The notes under the pieces were generated by a model. The model saw nothing but the letters and a program-made list of their open reading frames with translations. It did not search any database and had not been told where the DNA came from. From positions 1-64,000 of the forward strand of contig NZ_JANUCS010000006.1 in the NCBI RefSeq assembly GCF_024808815.1: 64,000 bases of DNA, written 5' to 3'. Each line of letters opens with the position of its first letter. Position 1 is the first letter of the stretch. Both the position numbers and the translations under genes were made by a program. Below are positions 46,739 to 54,188 of this stretch, piece after piece. The stretch is from Methanosalsum natronophilum. GTDB lineage: Archaea > Halobacteriota > Methanosarcinia > Methanosarcinales > Methanosarcinaceae.

Positions 46739-47725
46739 TTATTTAGCCCCTAACTCGTAATTTGCATTATTGAACATTTTTGTAGCAGTTTTAATATCGA
46801 ATCCATTCCATTCACTTTCACATTTAGTAACATCTCGGGGGATTGCACCCGTTTCCACAACTAATACATTTGCACCCCAGTTAAGAGCTGTTTGGTTTGG
46901 GGGATGTACACATATATTCGGTGCATGTCTATTTGCAGCAAGTCTTGTAACAGCTGCTATCTGTGCATGTCTTCGATTGGATATCTGTGGGAAGTCGCTT
47001 AATGGTGTTTTAGGTAATGGTACTCTAGCCATGGCGCCAGTTAACGTTGCACCATGCTCTAAACCAGTCAAAAAAATATCAGCGATCTCTTCATTATCAT
47101 GTTCAATACCAATAGGCTCTATCAAATATGCAAGCTCAAGCTGTGATTCCTTTACAGTTTCAAGTGTATCGATCCTATCTTTAGGATTGAACTTAGTATC
47201 AATACCTTCTCTTAATCTCAGTGTATGATAAACCCTCTGAACTCCTGAATCTTCAAAGATCGTAGCGTTTAGTTCATCAAACTCTCCTGTATTGACTACA
47301 ATTTCATAATTTCCTGGAATTTCTGTTCTTATTAGCTTAATAAGCTCAGTTAATTTGTTAAATTCATAGAATTGAGTGGTCCTTAACACGATCCACTTTG
47401 CTCCTTGCGATACAAAGTTACGTGTAACATCAAGTACCTGTTCAAAACTTCGTTCATTTTCTTCATTAATGATCCCCCATTTTGTTCCAAAGGCACAGAA
47501 ATTACAATTCATTGGACATTTCTTATAATCAACACCAACTGATGCCCATACATAACTCGTGTTATTTGTTACGGATGCAGCAACTTCTCTTGCAGCTTTG
47601 CCAAGTACATCCATTTCTGCTGAGTCAGGATCGATCTCAAGAAGGGCTATTATCTCTTCACGAGTAAGTTTAATTCCATCTAATGCTTTTTCTTTTGAAC
47701 TTTGTATCAGATCTAAGGTTGAAAT
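46739..47725 (-). CDS. Radical SAM protein, biotin synthase-like
   Basis: About 328 residues if read from an ATT at 47725; the first ATG is at 47614. The cluster motif CPMNCNFC (C-x3-C-x2-C) is followed by AFGTKWG, and the barrel has BioB-like features (HTLRLREGID, VHPPNQTALNWGAN). The frame upstream of the ATG is open and codes a typical BioB-like N-terminal helix region (LTREEIIALLEID, then DVLGKAAREVA), so the ATG is internal. The upstream frame has no ATG, GTG or TTG before its stop. AAGGTGAG lies just ahead of the ATT. First gene of an operon with an anion-type ABC transporter; it may modify or make the imported compound. Confidence 0.8.
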   Translation of the reverse strand: MSTLDLIQSSKEKALDGIKLTREEIIALLEIDPDSAEMDVLGKAAREVAASVTNNTSYVWASVGVDYKKCPMNCNFCAFGTKWGIINEENERSFEQVLDVTRNFVSQGAKWIVLRTTQFYEFNKLTELIKLIRTEIPGNYEIVVNTGEFDELNATIFEDSGVQRVYHTLRLREGIDTKFNPKDRIDTLETVKESQLELAYLIEPIGIEHDNEEIADIFLTGLEHGATLTGAMARVPLPKTPLSDFPQISNRRHAQIAAVTRLAANRHAPNICVHPPNQTALNWGANVLVVETGAIPRDVTKCESEWNGFDIKTATKMFNNANYELGAK

Positions 47726-47962
47726 GATCTCACCTTCTTTTGTATATGTAATGAGGAACTCAATTACTTATTATTAGATATAAACTGGTATCAATGCCGT
47801 AATGCTACCAAATATTTGTATAAAATGCATATATATCTTTTTAATGAAAATAATTAATAGCTATGTTAGAATCGGTTTAATGATCATTAAGGTTCTAATT
47901 ACCATTTCAACTTGTTTTGGGTTAAAATGGAATTATTCATCCTCCCTCAAATCTAAGTAAGT

Positions 47963-49177
47963 TTAGCTGTCAGGAACAGAATCTGGTGGAAATCCAGCCC
48001 ATTGCAATACTTTATCCCTAGTTAAAATATCAGCGTTATACCATTCCAGTACATCCTTCCCAGACATCCGTGGCCTGCTAAGCTCCTCAAATTCCATCCA
48101 TAATGAATCTTGTGGCCAGTTCTTCATTTCTAATCTCATGTTAATGAACTGTTGCACAATGTTCTGGATACTATGTTGCAGACCTTCCAGCACAACCATC
48201 CTGTCAGACTCAGAAACGTATCCCGCAGCATGCGTAGATCCTTTGGTATCACCCATGGACAAAGGTGTCTGGAACAGTCCTAACTGTACTTCAGCTTCCA
48301 AAGATCTCTTAAATTCCATTACATCAAGTGACCCTTTTGCATCGATTGGTATTATATCAAGTCCAACTGCAGCAATATCCTCGTTCTCTGATAGATATTG
48401 GTGATCATCTAACCATGAATCAATTGCTTCCTGAGCGTCACTCATTGTCACCAGGTTTTGTTCAACCAGTTTTTCAAGTAATTGGAAATTGATCAGGTAC
48501 CTTCCATTCCCATATTTCTTGACAAAAGAGACATACCCCTGATTAATATCTAGAAGGTTACGTATACTAAGTTCGATCGGGTCTAAAAGTGATCTTCCAT
48601 ACAATCCCCACGTATTACGCCCCTTAATATCAGCTTGAACACCGTCCCATGAATTATAGGTCCCATAGATCACATCACTAATATCAATACTCTGTTCCTC
48701 AACACCACTTTCATTGATTCCTTCATTCACTTTGACAATATCTGCCGGTGATGTCAATAGAACGTGATCCTTGGTATCCGGGTCAAAACCTTCAGGTAAT
48801 ATAGTGACTGCAGGCATGTATAGTGGTTTTAGTGAAAGATCATCAACGTTTCCTGAAGGTACTGCGATATAAGTACCGTCTCGACATAATAACCGAGATA
48901 ATGTCTGAACTTGTTCCATGAAATTGGTTTTTCTACTCCACTGCTCAAAGTCCCTGACATACTTTTGAGCTTTACTTTCAAACTGCATACCTTTTACCAA
49001 AGATAAACCTAATTTGTTAAGTGAAGTTGATACGTGGGGTGTAGCTGTTGTCAATTGTTGATAATATTTGAAACGGTTATGAGTATCGAAAGAACAATAT
49101 GTTCTGAAATTACTTGATACATCTTTGTGCTTGATCCCGGAAGAAGCTGTTAATGTTACTGGACGTTTACCTGACAT
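47963..49177 (-). CDS. Portal protein
   Basis: 404 residues from the ATG at 49177, which overlaps the upstream stop by 11 bases. Features: YYQQLTTATPHVSTSLNKLG near the N-terminus, GRSLLDPIELSIRNLLDINQ in the middle (portal wing and stem helices) and LFQTPLSMGDTKGSTHAAGY near 300 followed by long helices. It forms the dodecameric ring through which DNA is packaged by the terminase. Its length is normal and no internal stop is seen. The nearest viral genes are far away on both sides. Confidence 0.78.
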   Translation of the reverse strand: MSGKRPVTLTASSGIKHKDVSSNFRTYCSFDTHNRFKYYQQLTTATPHVSTSLNKLGLSLVKGMQFESKAQKYVRDFEQWSRKTNFMEQVQTLSRLLCRDGTYIAVPSGNVDDLSLKPLYMPAVTILPEGFDPDTKDHVLLTSPADIVKVNEGINESGVEEQSIDISDVIYGTYNSWDGVQADIKGRNTWGLYGRSLLDPIELSIRNLLDINQGYVSFVKKYGNGRYLINFQLLEKLVEQNLVTMSDAQEAIDSWLDDHQYLSENEDIAAVGLDIIPIDAKGSLDVMEFKRSLEAEVQLGLFQTPLSMGDTKGSTHAAGYVSESDRMVVLEGLQHSIQNIVQQFINMRLEMKNWPQDSLWMEFEELSRPRMSGKDVLEWYNADILTRDKVLQWAGFPPDSVPDS

Positions 49178-49436
49178 ATTGTACACCCATTTGTGCAAGG
49201 ATCAAGAAAATGAGAATTTCCATAAATCTAGATATCCAGAACGCTGCAAGGTAATAGTTATATTTCGTTTTCAGGTCTGACCTTAATTCGGGAGAAATAT
49301 CAAGACTCTTGATATCACTGAAATTAATTGGTGATTTACGAGTAAATGAATGTACTAAACCACTGAAAATAGAATTTATTATGGAGGGTTTATCTAACAA
49401 TTCTTTTAATGACTCATAATTTCTAATCTGTTGCAT
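49167..49436 (-). CDS. Small membrane protein preceding the portal gene
   Basis: 89 residues with one hydrophobic helix near the C-terminus (FWISRFMEILIFLILAQMGV) after a charged N-terminal half (LKELLDKPSIINSIFSGLV). It is the first gene behind promoter P3 and has no ribosome site, so it is probably translated from a leaderless mRNA. Its stop overlaps the portal start. A membrane protein here is unusual; it might dock the portal or prohead at the membrane, which is a guess. Confidence 0.6.
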   Translation of the reverse strand: MQQIRNYESLKELLDKPSIINSIFSGLVHSFTRKSPINFSDIKSLDISPELRSDLKTKYNYYLAAFWISRFMEILIFLILAQMGVQYVR

Positions 49437-49485
49437 ACATGCAACTGCGTATACAACCAGTATTTAAGATTAATACAACAAAACC
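49437..49485 (-). promoter_or_regulatory. Late provirus promoter P3 with two GTTGTAT boxes
   Basis: Minus strand: GTTGTAT (49479-49473), TATA box TCTTAAATACT between, GTTGTAT (49457-49451), start ATG 15 bases on. Box spacing is 22 bp as in P1 and P2. Downstream bases differ more from the other two copies. Confidence 0.75.
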
Positions 49486-49582
49486 ATTACTAAAAACCAT
49501 CATTATTCCAATTTACTGAACAAAGATAAAACTAAAAAGGATATCTTGAATCGTGGATAATTGAAATATTACTGAATTCACA

Positions 49583-49894
49583 TTAAAGATAATCATTCAA
49601 ATTCACAAACGCATCAAAATAATCTGAATATGTGATCACTTGATCATCTATGCTAAATACGGGGCCTTTTAATGTTAACCAGGACAAACTTTTTTCTGGT
49701 AACGTATAGGTATCTAAGACTGGCCATTCAATATTATCTTCTATTTGTCTAATGATACCTTCAAATGGCTTAGTTTCATTCTGTTCAGTCTCTATTTCTT
49801 CCTGAGCTCGAATATGTTCATATATCCGGTTTAATTCATCCACATTTTTTGCATTTTTGATTTTCTCTTTTGATTCATCATCAATATCTTGCAT
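49583..49894 (-). CDS. Hypothetical acidic protein, 103 residues
   Basis: ATG at 49894 preceded by GGTGAGA at good spacing, so it is likely a real gene. The N-terminal half is a charged helix (ESKEKIKNAKNVDELNRIY); the C-terminal half is aromatic and probably folded (SLSWLTLKGPVFSIDDQVIT). It lies upstream of promoter P3 on the same strand, between the portal block and the iron ABC operon. It could be a viral or a host gene. Not recognised. Confidence 0.5.
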   Translation of the reverse strand: MQDIDDESKEKIKNAKNVDELNRIYEHIRAQEEIETEQNETKPFEGIIRQIEDNIEWPVLDTYTLPEKSLSWLTLKGPVFSIDDQVITYSDYFDAFVNLNDYL

Positions 49895-50182
49895 GAACTC
49901 TCACCTATAACAATTTTATATTATCATACATATATAATCAGATGTAATAATCAACCGGTAGTGACTTACTCAAACCATTTGATGTTATAAACGCTTTTTT
50001 TCTTATAGAACAAAAAAAGTAGTATCCTCTAAGATTTTTAAAACTAGGGATATTGATCATCCAAAGTTTAGTAACAAATAGTTTAATATATAGCTTATTT
50101 AGTATTACAAATCTATGTAATAGTATTAACATTTACATCATATACTGAAAATAAGTAAAATTATTAAATTGGAGGCTGAACT

Positions 50183-51301
50183 GTGATTAGGGTAAATTTT
50201 TTTAGATCTATAATTTATTTGCTTGCCATCGTTTCTGTATTATTTTTATCTGGTTGTATTGGTGGATTTGAAGATAATTCACTAAATGGTGAAACTCGTG
50301 TAATAATAGATAGTTATAATCGGGAAGTACAAGTGCCAAATAATGTAGAAAGAGTTGTTTGTCAAGGCTCTGGTGCACTTCGATATTTAACATATCTGGA
50401 AGGAACTGATATGGTTGTAGGTGTGGAAAGTAATGAGCATAGAGATGATCAAATGAAAAAACCATACCTTCAAGCAAACCCACACTTATCTAATCTTCCA
50501 AGTATTGGGGAATTTAGAGGTAATACTGATCCTGAAAGAATAATGATGGTTGAACCAGACATCATTTTTTGGGTCGATCCACCATCTTCTTCAGATGCCA
50601 ATCAATTGCAGTCAAGGACTGGTATCCCCGTAGTTGCGTTAGAATATGGGAACTTTTGGACATACAGAGAAAGCTTGGACAATTCACTTCGACTTATGGG
50701 TGAAGTAATTGGTAATCAGGAACGTCCAGAAGAAGTTATTTCTTTCTTTGATAACAAGATAGATGATTTGAACGAAAGGACAGCAGATATCTCAAAATCC
50801 GATAAAGAATCTGTGTTTATTGGAGGTGTAGCACATCGTGGACCTCATGGCTTTCAGTCAACTCAACCTGAATATCCACCATTCGAGTTCTTGAATGCTA
50901 ATAATGTGGCTAGAGACATGGGTACTGAACAGGCACATGTTTCAAAAGAAGCTATTGTTGACTGGGATCCTGAAATTATTTTTGTTGATGCATCAACACA
51001 TGAAACAACACCTTCTGCCATACATGAATTGGAAAGTGATCCATCTTATAGGTCTCTGTCAGCAGTAGAAGAGGGAGAAGTATACCAGGTACTTCCATAC
51101 AATTCTTATAATACTAACTTTGGTACATTGTTAGCAAATTCATATTACATAGGTACGATCCTGTATCCAGATGAATTTGATGATATTGATCCTGATAAGA
51201 AAGCTGATGAAATTTATGAGTTTTTAGTTGGTAGTCCCGTATATAACCAAATAAGTGAAGAGTTCTACCAAGGTGGATTCCAAAAGGTTTCGGTTAGATA
51301 A
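50183..51301 (+). CDS. ABC transporter substrate-binding lipoprotein (iron/corrinoid type)
   Basis: 372 residues from a GTG at 50183 behind TTGGAGGC. Signal peptide with lipobox LSGC near residue 24, then the BtuF/FecB-type domain (IDSYNREVQVPNNVERVV, GGVAHRGPHGFQST near 212, LLANSYYIGTILYP near 315). It is a paralogue of the protein at 27442, with the HRG(P/G)HG motif kept, so both probably bind related chelates. First gene of a compact three-gene operon. Confidence 0.88.
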   Translation: MIRVNFFRSIIYLLAIVSVLFLSGCIGGFEDNSLNGETRVIIDSYNREVQVPNNVERVVCQGSGALRYLTYLEGTDMVVGVESNEHRDDQMKKPYLQANPHLSNLPSIGEFRGNTDPERIMMVEPDIIFWVDPPSSSDANQLQSRTGIPVVALEYGNFWTYRESLDNSLRLMGEVIGNQERPEEVISFFDNKIDDLNERTADISKSDKESVFIGGVAHRGPHGFQSTQPEYPPFEFLNANNVARDMGTEQAHVSKEAIVDWDPEIIFVDASTHETTPSAIHELESDPSYRSLSAVEEGEVYQVLPYNSYNTNFGTLLANSYYIGTILYPDEFDDIDPDKKADEIYEFLVGSPVYNQISEEFYQGGFQKVSVR

Positions 51302-51303
51302 GT

Positions 51304-52413
51304 ATGGTACTTGGGTTCTTAAAATCTAGAATGGGTTTGGATAAAAAAAGTCATCATGATGAAAATGATGGTTTAAATGAACCATATAGGAAATATATTG
51401 TGGGGAAATTACTTTTCCTCACCGTATGCACTATATTACTTATACTATTGTTCCTCTACTCAATATCAAGGGGACCATCAACCGTATCATTAATTGATGC
51501 AGTTCATATCTTATTTGGTAACAGTACTGTAAATGCGTATAATATATTGTGGAATATTAGAATTCCACGTGCATTAACAGCAATAGTTGCTGGGGTTGGA
51601 CTCTCAGTTGCAGGTGTAGCACTCCAATCGATATTAAGAAATCCTTTAGGATCACCATATACATTAGGTATTTCGAATGCAGCTGCATTTGGGGCTGCAT
51701 TTTCAGTGATTGTGATCGGAACTGGTTCGATGCATAGTAGTGGAACTGATGCAGTTGTAGTAAATCAAATCTATGTCACTACATTTGCAGCTTTCATTGG
51801 TGCCATGATCGCTACATTTATACTTCTTTTGATAGCTAAATACAAGAGTGCTACACCTGAGGTAATGATCCTTGTAGGTGTTGCATTAGGCTCCCTGTTC
51901 ACTGCAGGAACTATGTTCTTACAATATTTTGCTGATGATGTACAATTAGCTGCAGTTGTTTTTTGGACATTTGGAGATGTGGGCAGAGCTAGTTGGAATG
52001 ACCTTATAATAATGGCAAGTGTTGTTACTATTGCTACAATTTACTTTATTTTAAACAGATGGAACTATAATGCAATTGATGCTGGGGATGAAATTGCAAA
52101 AGGGCTTGGAGTAAATGTTGATAGGGTTAGATTAACTGGTATGATGGTAGCATCCGTTGTAACCTCTTTTGTTGTTGCATTGATCGGAATAATTGGTTTT
52201 GTAGGTTTGGTATGTCCACATATAGCACGAAGGTTTGTAGGTGATGAGCAGAGGTATTTGATTCCAGCATCATGTTTGGTTGGTGGTCTTTTATTATTAG
52301 GAGCAGATACGGCTGCTAGGTTTATGTTAGAACCACATGTTCTACCGGTTGCAATATTAACGGCTTTTATGGGTGCACCTTTATTCATTTATCTATTGAT
52401 CAAGAGGTATTGA
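51304..52413 (+). CDS. ABC transporter permease, FecCD family
   Basis: 369 residues, about ten membrane helices, starting 2 bases after the binding-protein stop. Family motifs: NIRIPRALTAIVAGVGLSVA, LRNPLGSPYTLGISNAAAFG and GFVGLVCPHIARRFVG near 300. An additional hydrophilic N-terminal stretch of about 35 residues (KKSHHDENDGLN) is not found in its paralogue at 28588. Confidence 0.93.
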   Translation: MVLGFLKSRMGLDKKSHHDENDGLNEPYRKYIVGKLLFLTVCTILLILLFLYSISRGPSTVSLIDAVHILFGNSTVNAYNILWNIRIPRALTAIVAGVGLSVAGVALQSILRNPLGSPYTLGISNAAAFGAAFSVIVIGTGSMHSSGTDAVVVNQIYVTTFAAFIGAMIATFILLLIAKYKSATPEVMILVGVALGSLFTAGTMFLQYFADDVQLAAVVFWTFGDVGRASWNDLIIMASVVTIATIYFILNRWNYNAIDAGDEIAKGLGVNVDRVRLTGMMVASVVTSFVVALIGIIGFVGLVCPHIARRFVGDEQRYLIPASCLVGGLLLLGADTAARFMLEPHVLPVAILTAFMGAPLFIYLLIKRY

Positions 52414-52418
52414 GTATC

Positions 52419-53174
52419 ATGAGTTTACTAATACAAGAACTAAAGTTCGATTTCAAGACAAGATCAGTATTAAGAGATATTGAGTTTGGATTAAAACCAG
52501 GTGAAATTTTAACTATACTTGGTCCAAACGGTGTTGGGAAAACAACATTACTTCGATGTATCAATCGCATACTTCAACCAAAAAAAGGAGTTATTATGGT
52601 TGGAGATGAAGATATTATTTCATTGAATCGAAATGAAGTTGCAAAGCGAATGGGTTATGTACCTCAACGTTGTGAAACTGGAAGAATTACTGCATATGAT
52701 ACTATTTTGTTAGGTAGAAAACCTTATATTAAGTTCAATGCAACAAACGACGATTTTGAACGAGTGAATGATATTATCAAAAGATTAGATCTTTCTGATC
52801 TATCTATGAGATTTATTGATGAGATCAGTGGAGGAGAGTTACAAAGAGTTTCAATTGCACGTGCACTTGTACAAGATCCAAATATCCTTCTTTTCGATGA
52901 GCCTACCAGTAGTTTAGATCTAAAACATCAACTTTTCATATTACGTACAATTAAGAACATTGTGAACACACAACAGATCTCTTCTATCCTTACAATGCAT
53001 GACTTGAACCTAGCATTAAAATTTGCTAATAGGTATCTATTGCTAAAGGATGGTTGCGTGTTTGCTTATGGCGGTGATGAAATAATTACACCTGAGAATA
53101 TTGAAGCGGTATATGGAGTTCCTGTAATGATCGAGAAGGTAAATGGACAACATTTTGTTGTACCTCTAGATTAG
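52419..53174 (+). CDS. ABC transporter ATPase (FecE/BtuD type)
   Basis: 251 residues from the ATG at 52419 (AGAGGT upstream, inside the permease end), preferred over a TTG at 52410. Walker A GPNGVGKTT near 35, signature ISGGELQRVSIAR near 133, Walker B ILLFDEPTS near 154, H-loop TMHDLN. Completes the second iron/corrinoid-type uptake operon and overlaps the permease slightly. Confidence 0.92.
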   Translation: MSLLIQELKFDFKTRSVLRDIEFGLKPGEILTILGPNGVGKTTLLRCINRILQPKKGVIMVGDEDIISLNRNEVAKRMGYVPQRCETGRITAYDTILLGRKPYIKFNATNDDFERVNDIIKRLDLSDLSMRFIDEISGGELQRVSIARALVQDPNILLFDEPTSSLDLKHQLFILRTIKNIVNTQQISSILTMHDLNLALKFANRYLLLKDGCVFAYGGDEIITPENIEAVYGVPVMIEKVNGQHFVVPLD

Positions 53175-53214
53175 AAGCGACATTTATAGTGGCCCAGTAA
53201 ATAAAAAAAGGTAC

Positions 53215-53592
53215 CTATAGATTATTTTGATCTTCTTTTTTACATATCCACTCCATCAAAGGTATCATTGCATCCCTTACCTCAATACCATCTTTAGTCA
53301 ATGAATATTCAACCCTTGGTGGAATTTCTGAAAATGCTTCTCTTTGGATCAAACCTAGAGTTTCCAGTTCTTTTAATCTATCTGTCAATGTCTTTGGACT
53401 TATGTCACCTAACAGTTCCTTAATTTCATTGAACCTTAATTTTTTTCTATTCCCAACAATGGATATTATCAAAAGAGCCCATTTTTTACCAATTATATGA
53501 ATAACGCCGTCAAGAGGACATAGGCAAATATCAGTTCCACCTTTATTCATGCATTGGGTCTTAGTGCAGTGTCCATTACTTTCTTTTTTCAT
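53215..53592 (-). CDS. HxlR family regulator with N-terminal cysteine cluster
   Basis: 125 residues. The HxlR winged helix is clear: CPLDGVIHIIGKKWALLIIS, LRFNEIKELLGDISPKTLTD, PRVEYSLTKDG. The N-terminus has additional cysteines (HCTKTQCM, then ICLCP), more than the single Cys usual in HxlR proteins, so metal, Fe-S or thiol sensing is plausible. It is convergent with the iron-type ABC operon and divergent from a Cys-rich peptide gene; a palindrome lies between the divergent starts. Confidence 0.88.
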   Translation of the reverse strand: MKKESNGHCTKTQCMNKGGTDICLCPLDGVIHIIGKKWALLIISIVGNRKKLRFNEIKELLGDISPKTLTDRLKELETLGLIQREAFSEIPPRVEYSLTKDGIEVRDAMIPLMEWICKKEDQNNL

Positions 53593-53629
53593 AGTGGCTT
53601 TCCTTCTTAGAATCTTATTCCTAATTATA

Positions 53630-53642
53630 AACTTGATAAGTT
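53630..53642. promoter_or_regulatory. Palindrome between hxlR and Cys-rich gene
   Basis: AACTTGATAAGTT: 5-bp perfect arms with a 3-base centre, in the 100-bp divergent region. Candidate HxlR operator that would control both genes. Confidence 0.5.
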
Positions 53643-53693
53643 AAATACTTTCTAATCACTAGTTAATATAAAAATTAAAGTGAGGTGAAATAT

Positions 53694-53921
53694 ATGTGTT
53701 GTGGACAAGATGACCATCATTCAAATGTTAACCACATGAACCAAGGTTCGATCTGTAATTGTGGATGTGGATGTGGCTGCAATCATTCTTTTAGGCAATA
53801 TTTTTCTGATAAAGAAAAAAAGGAATATTTAGAAGACTATAAAATGCAGCTCGAAAAAGAGATCCATGCAGTAAATGAGCATTTGGAAAAATTGAAAATA
53901 CAATGCTCTTGCAATGAATGA
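53694..53921 (+). CDS. Cysteine/histidine-rich small protein with coiled coil
   Basis: 75 residues from the ATG at 53694, chosen for the GAGGTGA site 6 bases upstream. The N-terminal 32 residues have two cysteines at positions 2-3, several His and the run CNCGCGCGCN, a strong metal-binding or Fe-S pattern. The C-terminal 40 residues form a charged coiled coil (KEYLEDYKMQLEKEIHAVNE) ending in CSCNE. The layout recalls DUF5320-type proteins. Divergent from the Cys-rich HxlR regulator, probably its target. Confidence 0.7.
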   Translation: MCCGQDDHHSNVNHMNQGSICNCGCGCGCNHSFRQYFSDKEKKEYLEDYKMQLEKEIHAVNEHLEKLKIQCSCNE

Positions 53922-53935
53922 ATGAATGAATGAAT
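53913..53935. repeat. AATG microsatellite over the stop codon
   Basis: Five AATG units and a partial unit. The stop codon (53919-53921) of the Cys-rich protein lies inside it, so slippage by one unit could alter the C-terminus. Confidence 0.85.
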
Positions 53936-53983
53936 AATTGTAATTGCACTTGATATCTTGATATGTCAAGTTCACTTTTTCAT

Positions 53984-54184
53984 TCAATACCTTTTTTTTC
54001 GTTTTTTAAGCCTTTCAAGTACACGATCAGCAACTTCGTCGAGTTGATCAACACGTCTACGTTTCTCGTAATAATTTGCTAGGAAATCAATGGCTTCACT
54101 GCGATTACACTTATTTTCTTCCATGATATTATGGAGTACAACCAAAGTTTGTTTTTCAACGGTTGCATATAATTTTGGTCGCAT
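53984..54184 (-). CDS. Small ribbon-helix-helix-like protein
   Basis: 66 residues: a short strand (LYATVEKQT), then two helices (LVVLHNIMEENKCN and SEAIDFLANYYEKRRR) and a basic C-terminal coiled coil (VADRVLERLKKRKKRY). This is the ribbon-helix-helix DNA-binding pattern. It begins 4 bases after the terminase stop and ends the packaging operon. It might regulate late genes such as those behind the GTTGTAT boxes; untested. Confidence 0.6.
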   Translation of the reverse strand: MRPKLYATVEKQTLVVLHNIMEENKCNRSEAIDFLANYYEKRRRVDQLDEVADRVLERLKKRKKRY

Positions 54185-54188
54185 TGAA

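Larger units (their letters stand above)
47963..49436 (-). mobile_element. Provirus block 2: portal module
   Basis: Two overlapping minus-strand genes, a small membrane protein and the portal protein, behind promoter P3. In a normal caudovirus they would sit between the terminase and the protease genes; here 28.7 kb of host genes separates them from the protease and 4.5 kb from the terminase block. Confidence 0.85.

Noticed and set aside
49938-50132. 64-codon minus-strand ORF
   Set aside because: Lies in the promoter region of the iron-type ABC operon, without ribosome site or recognisable product.
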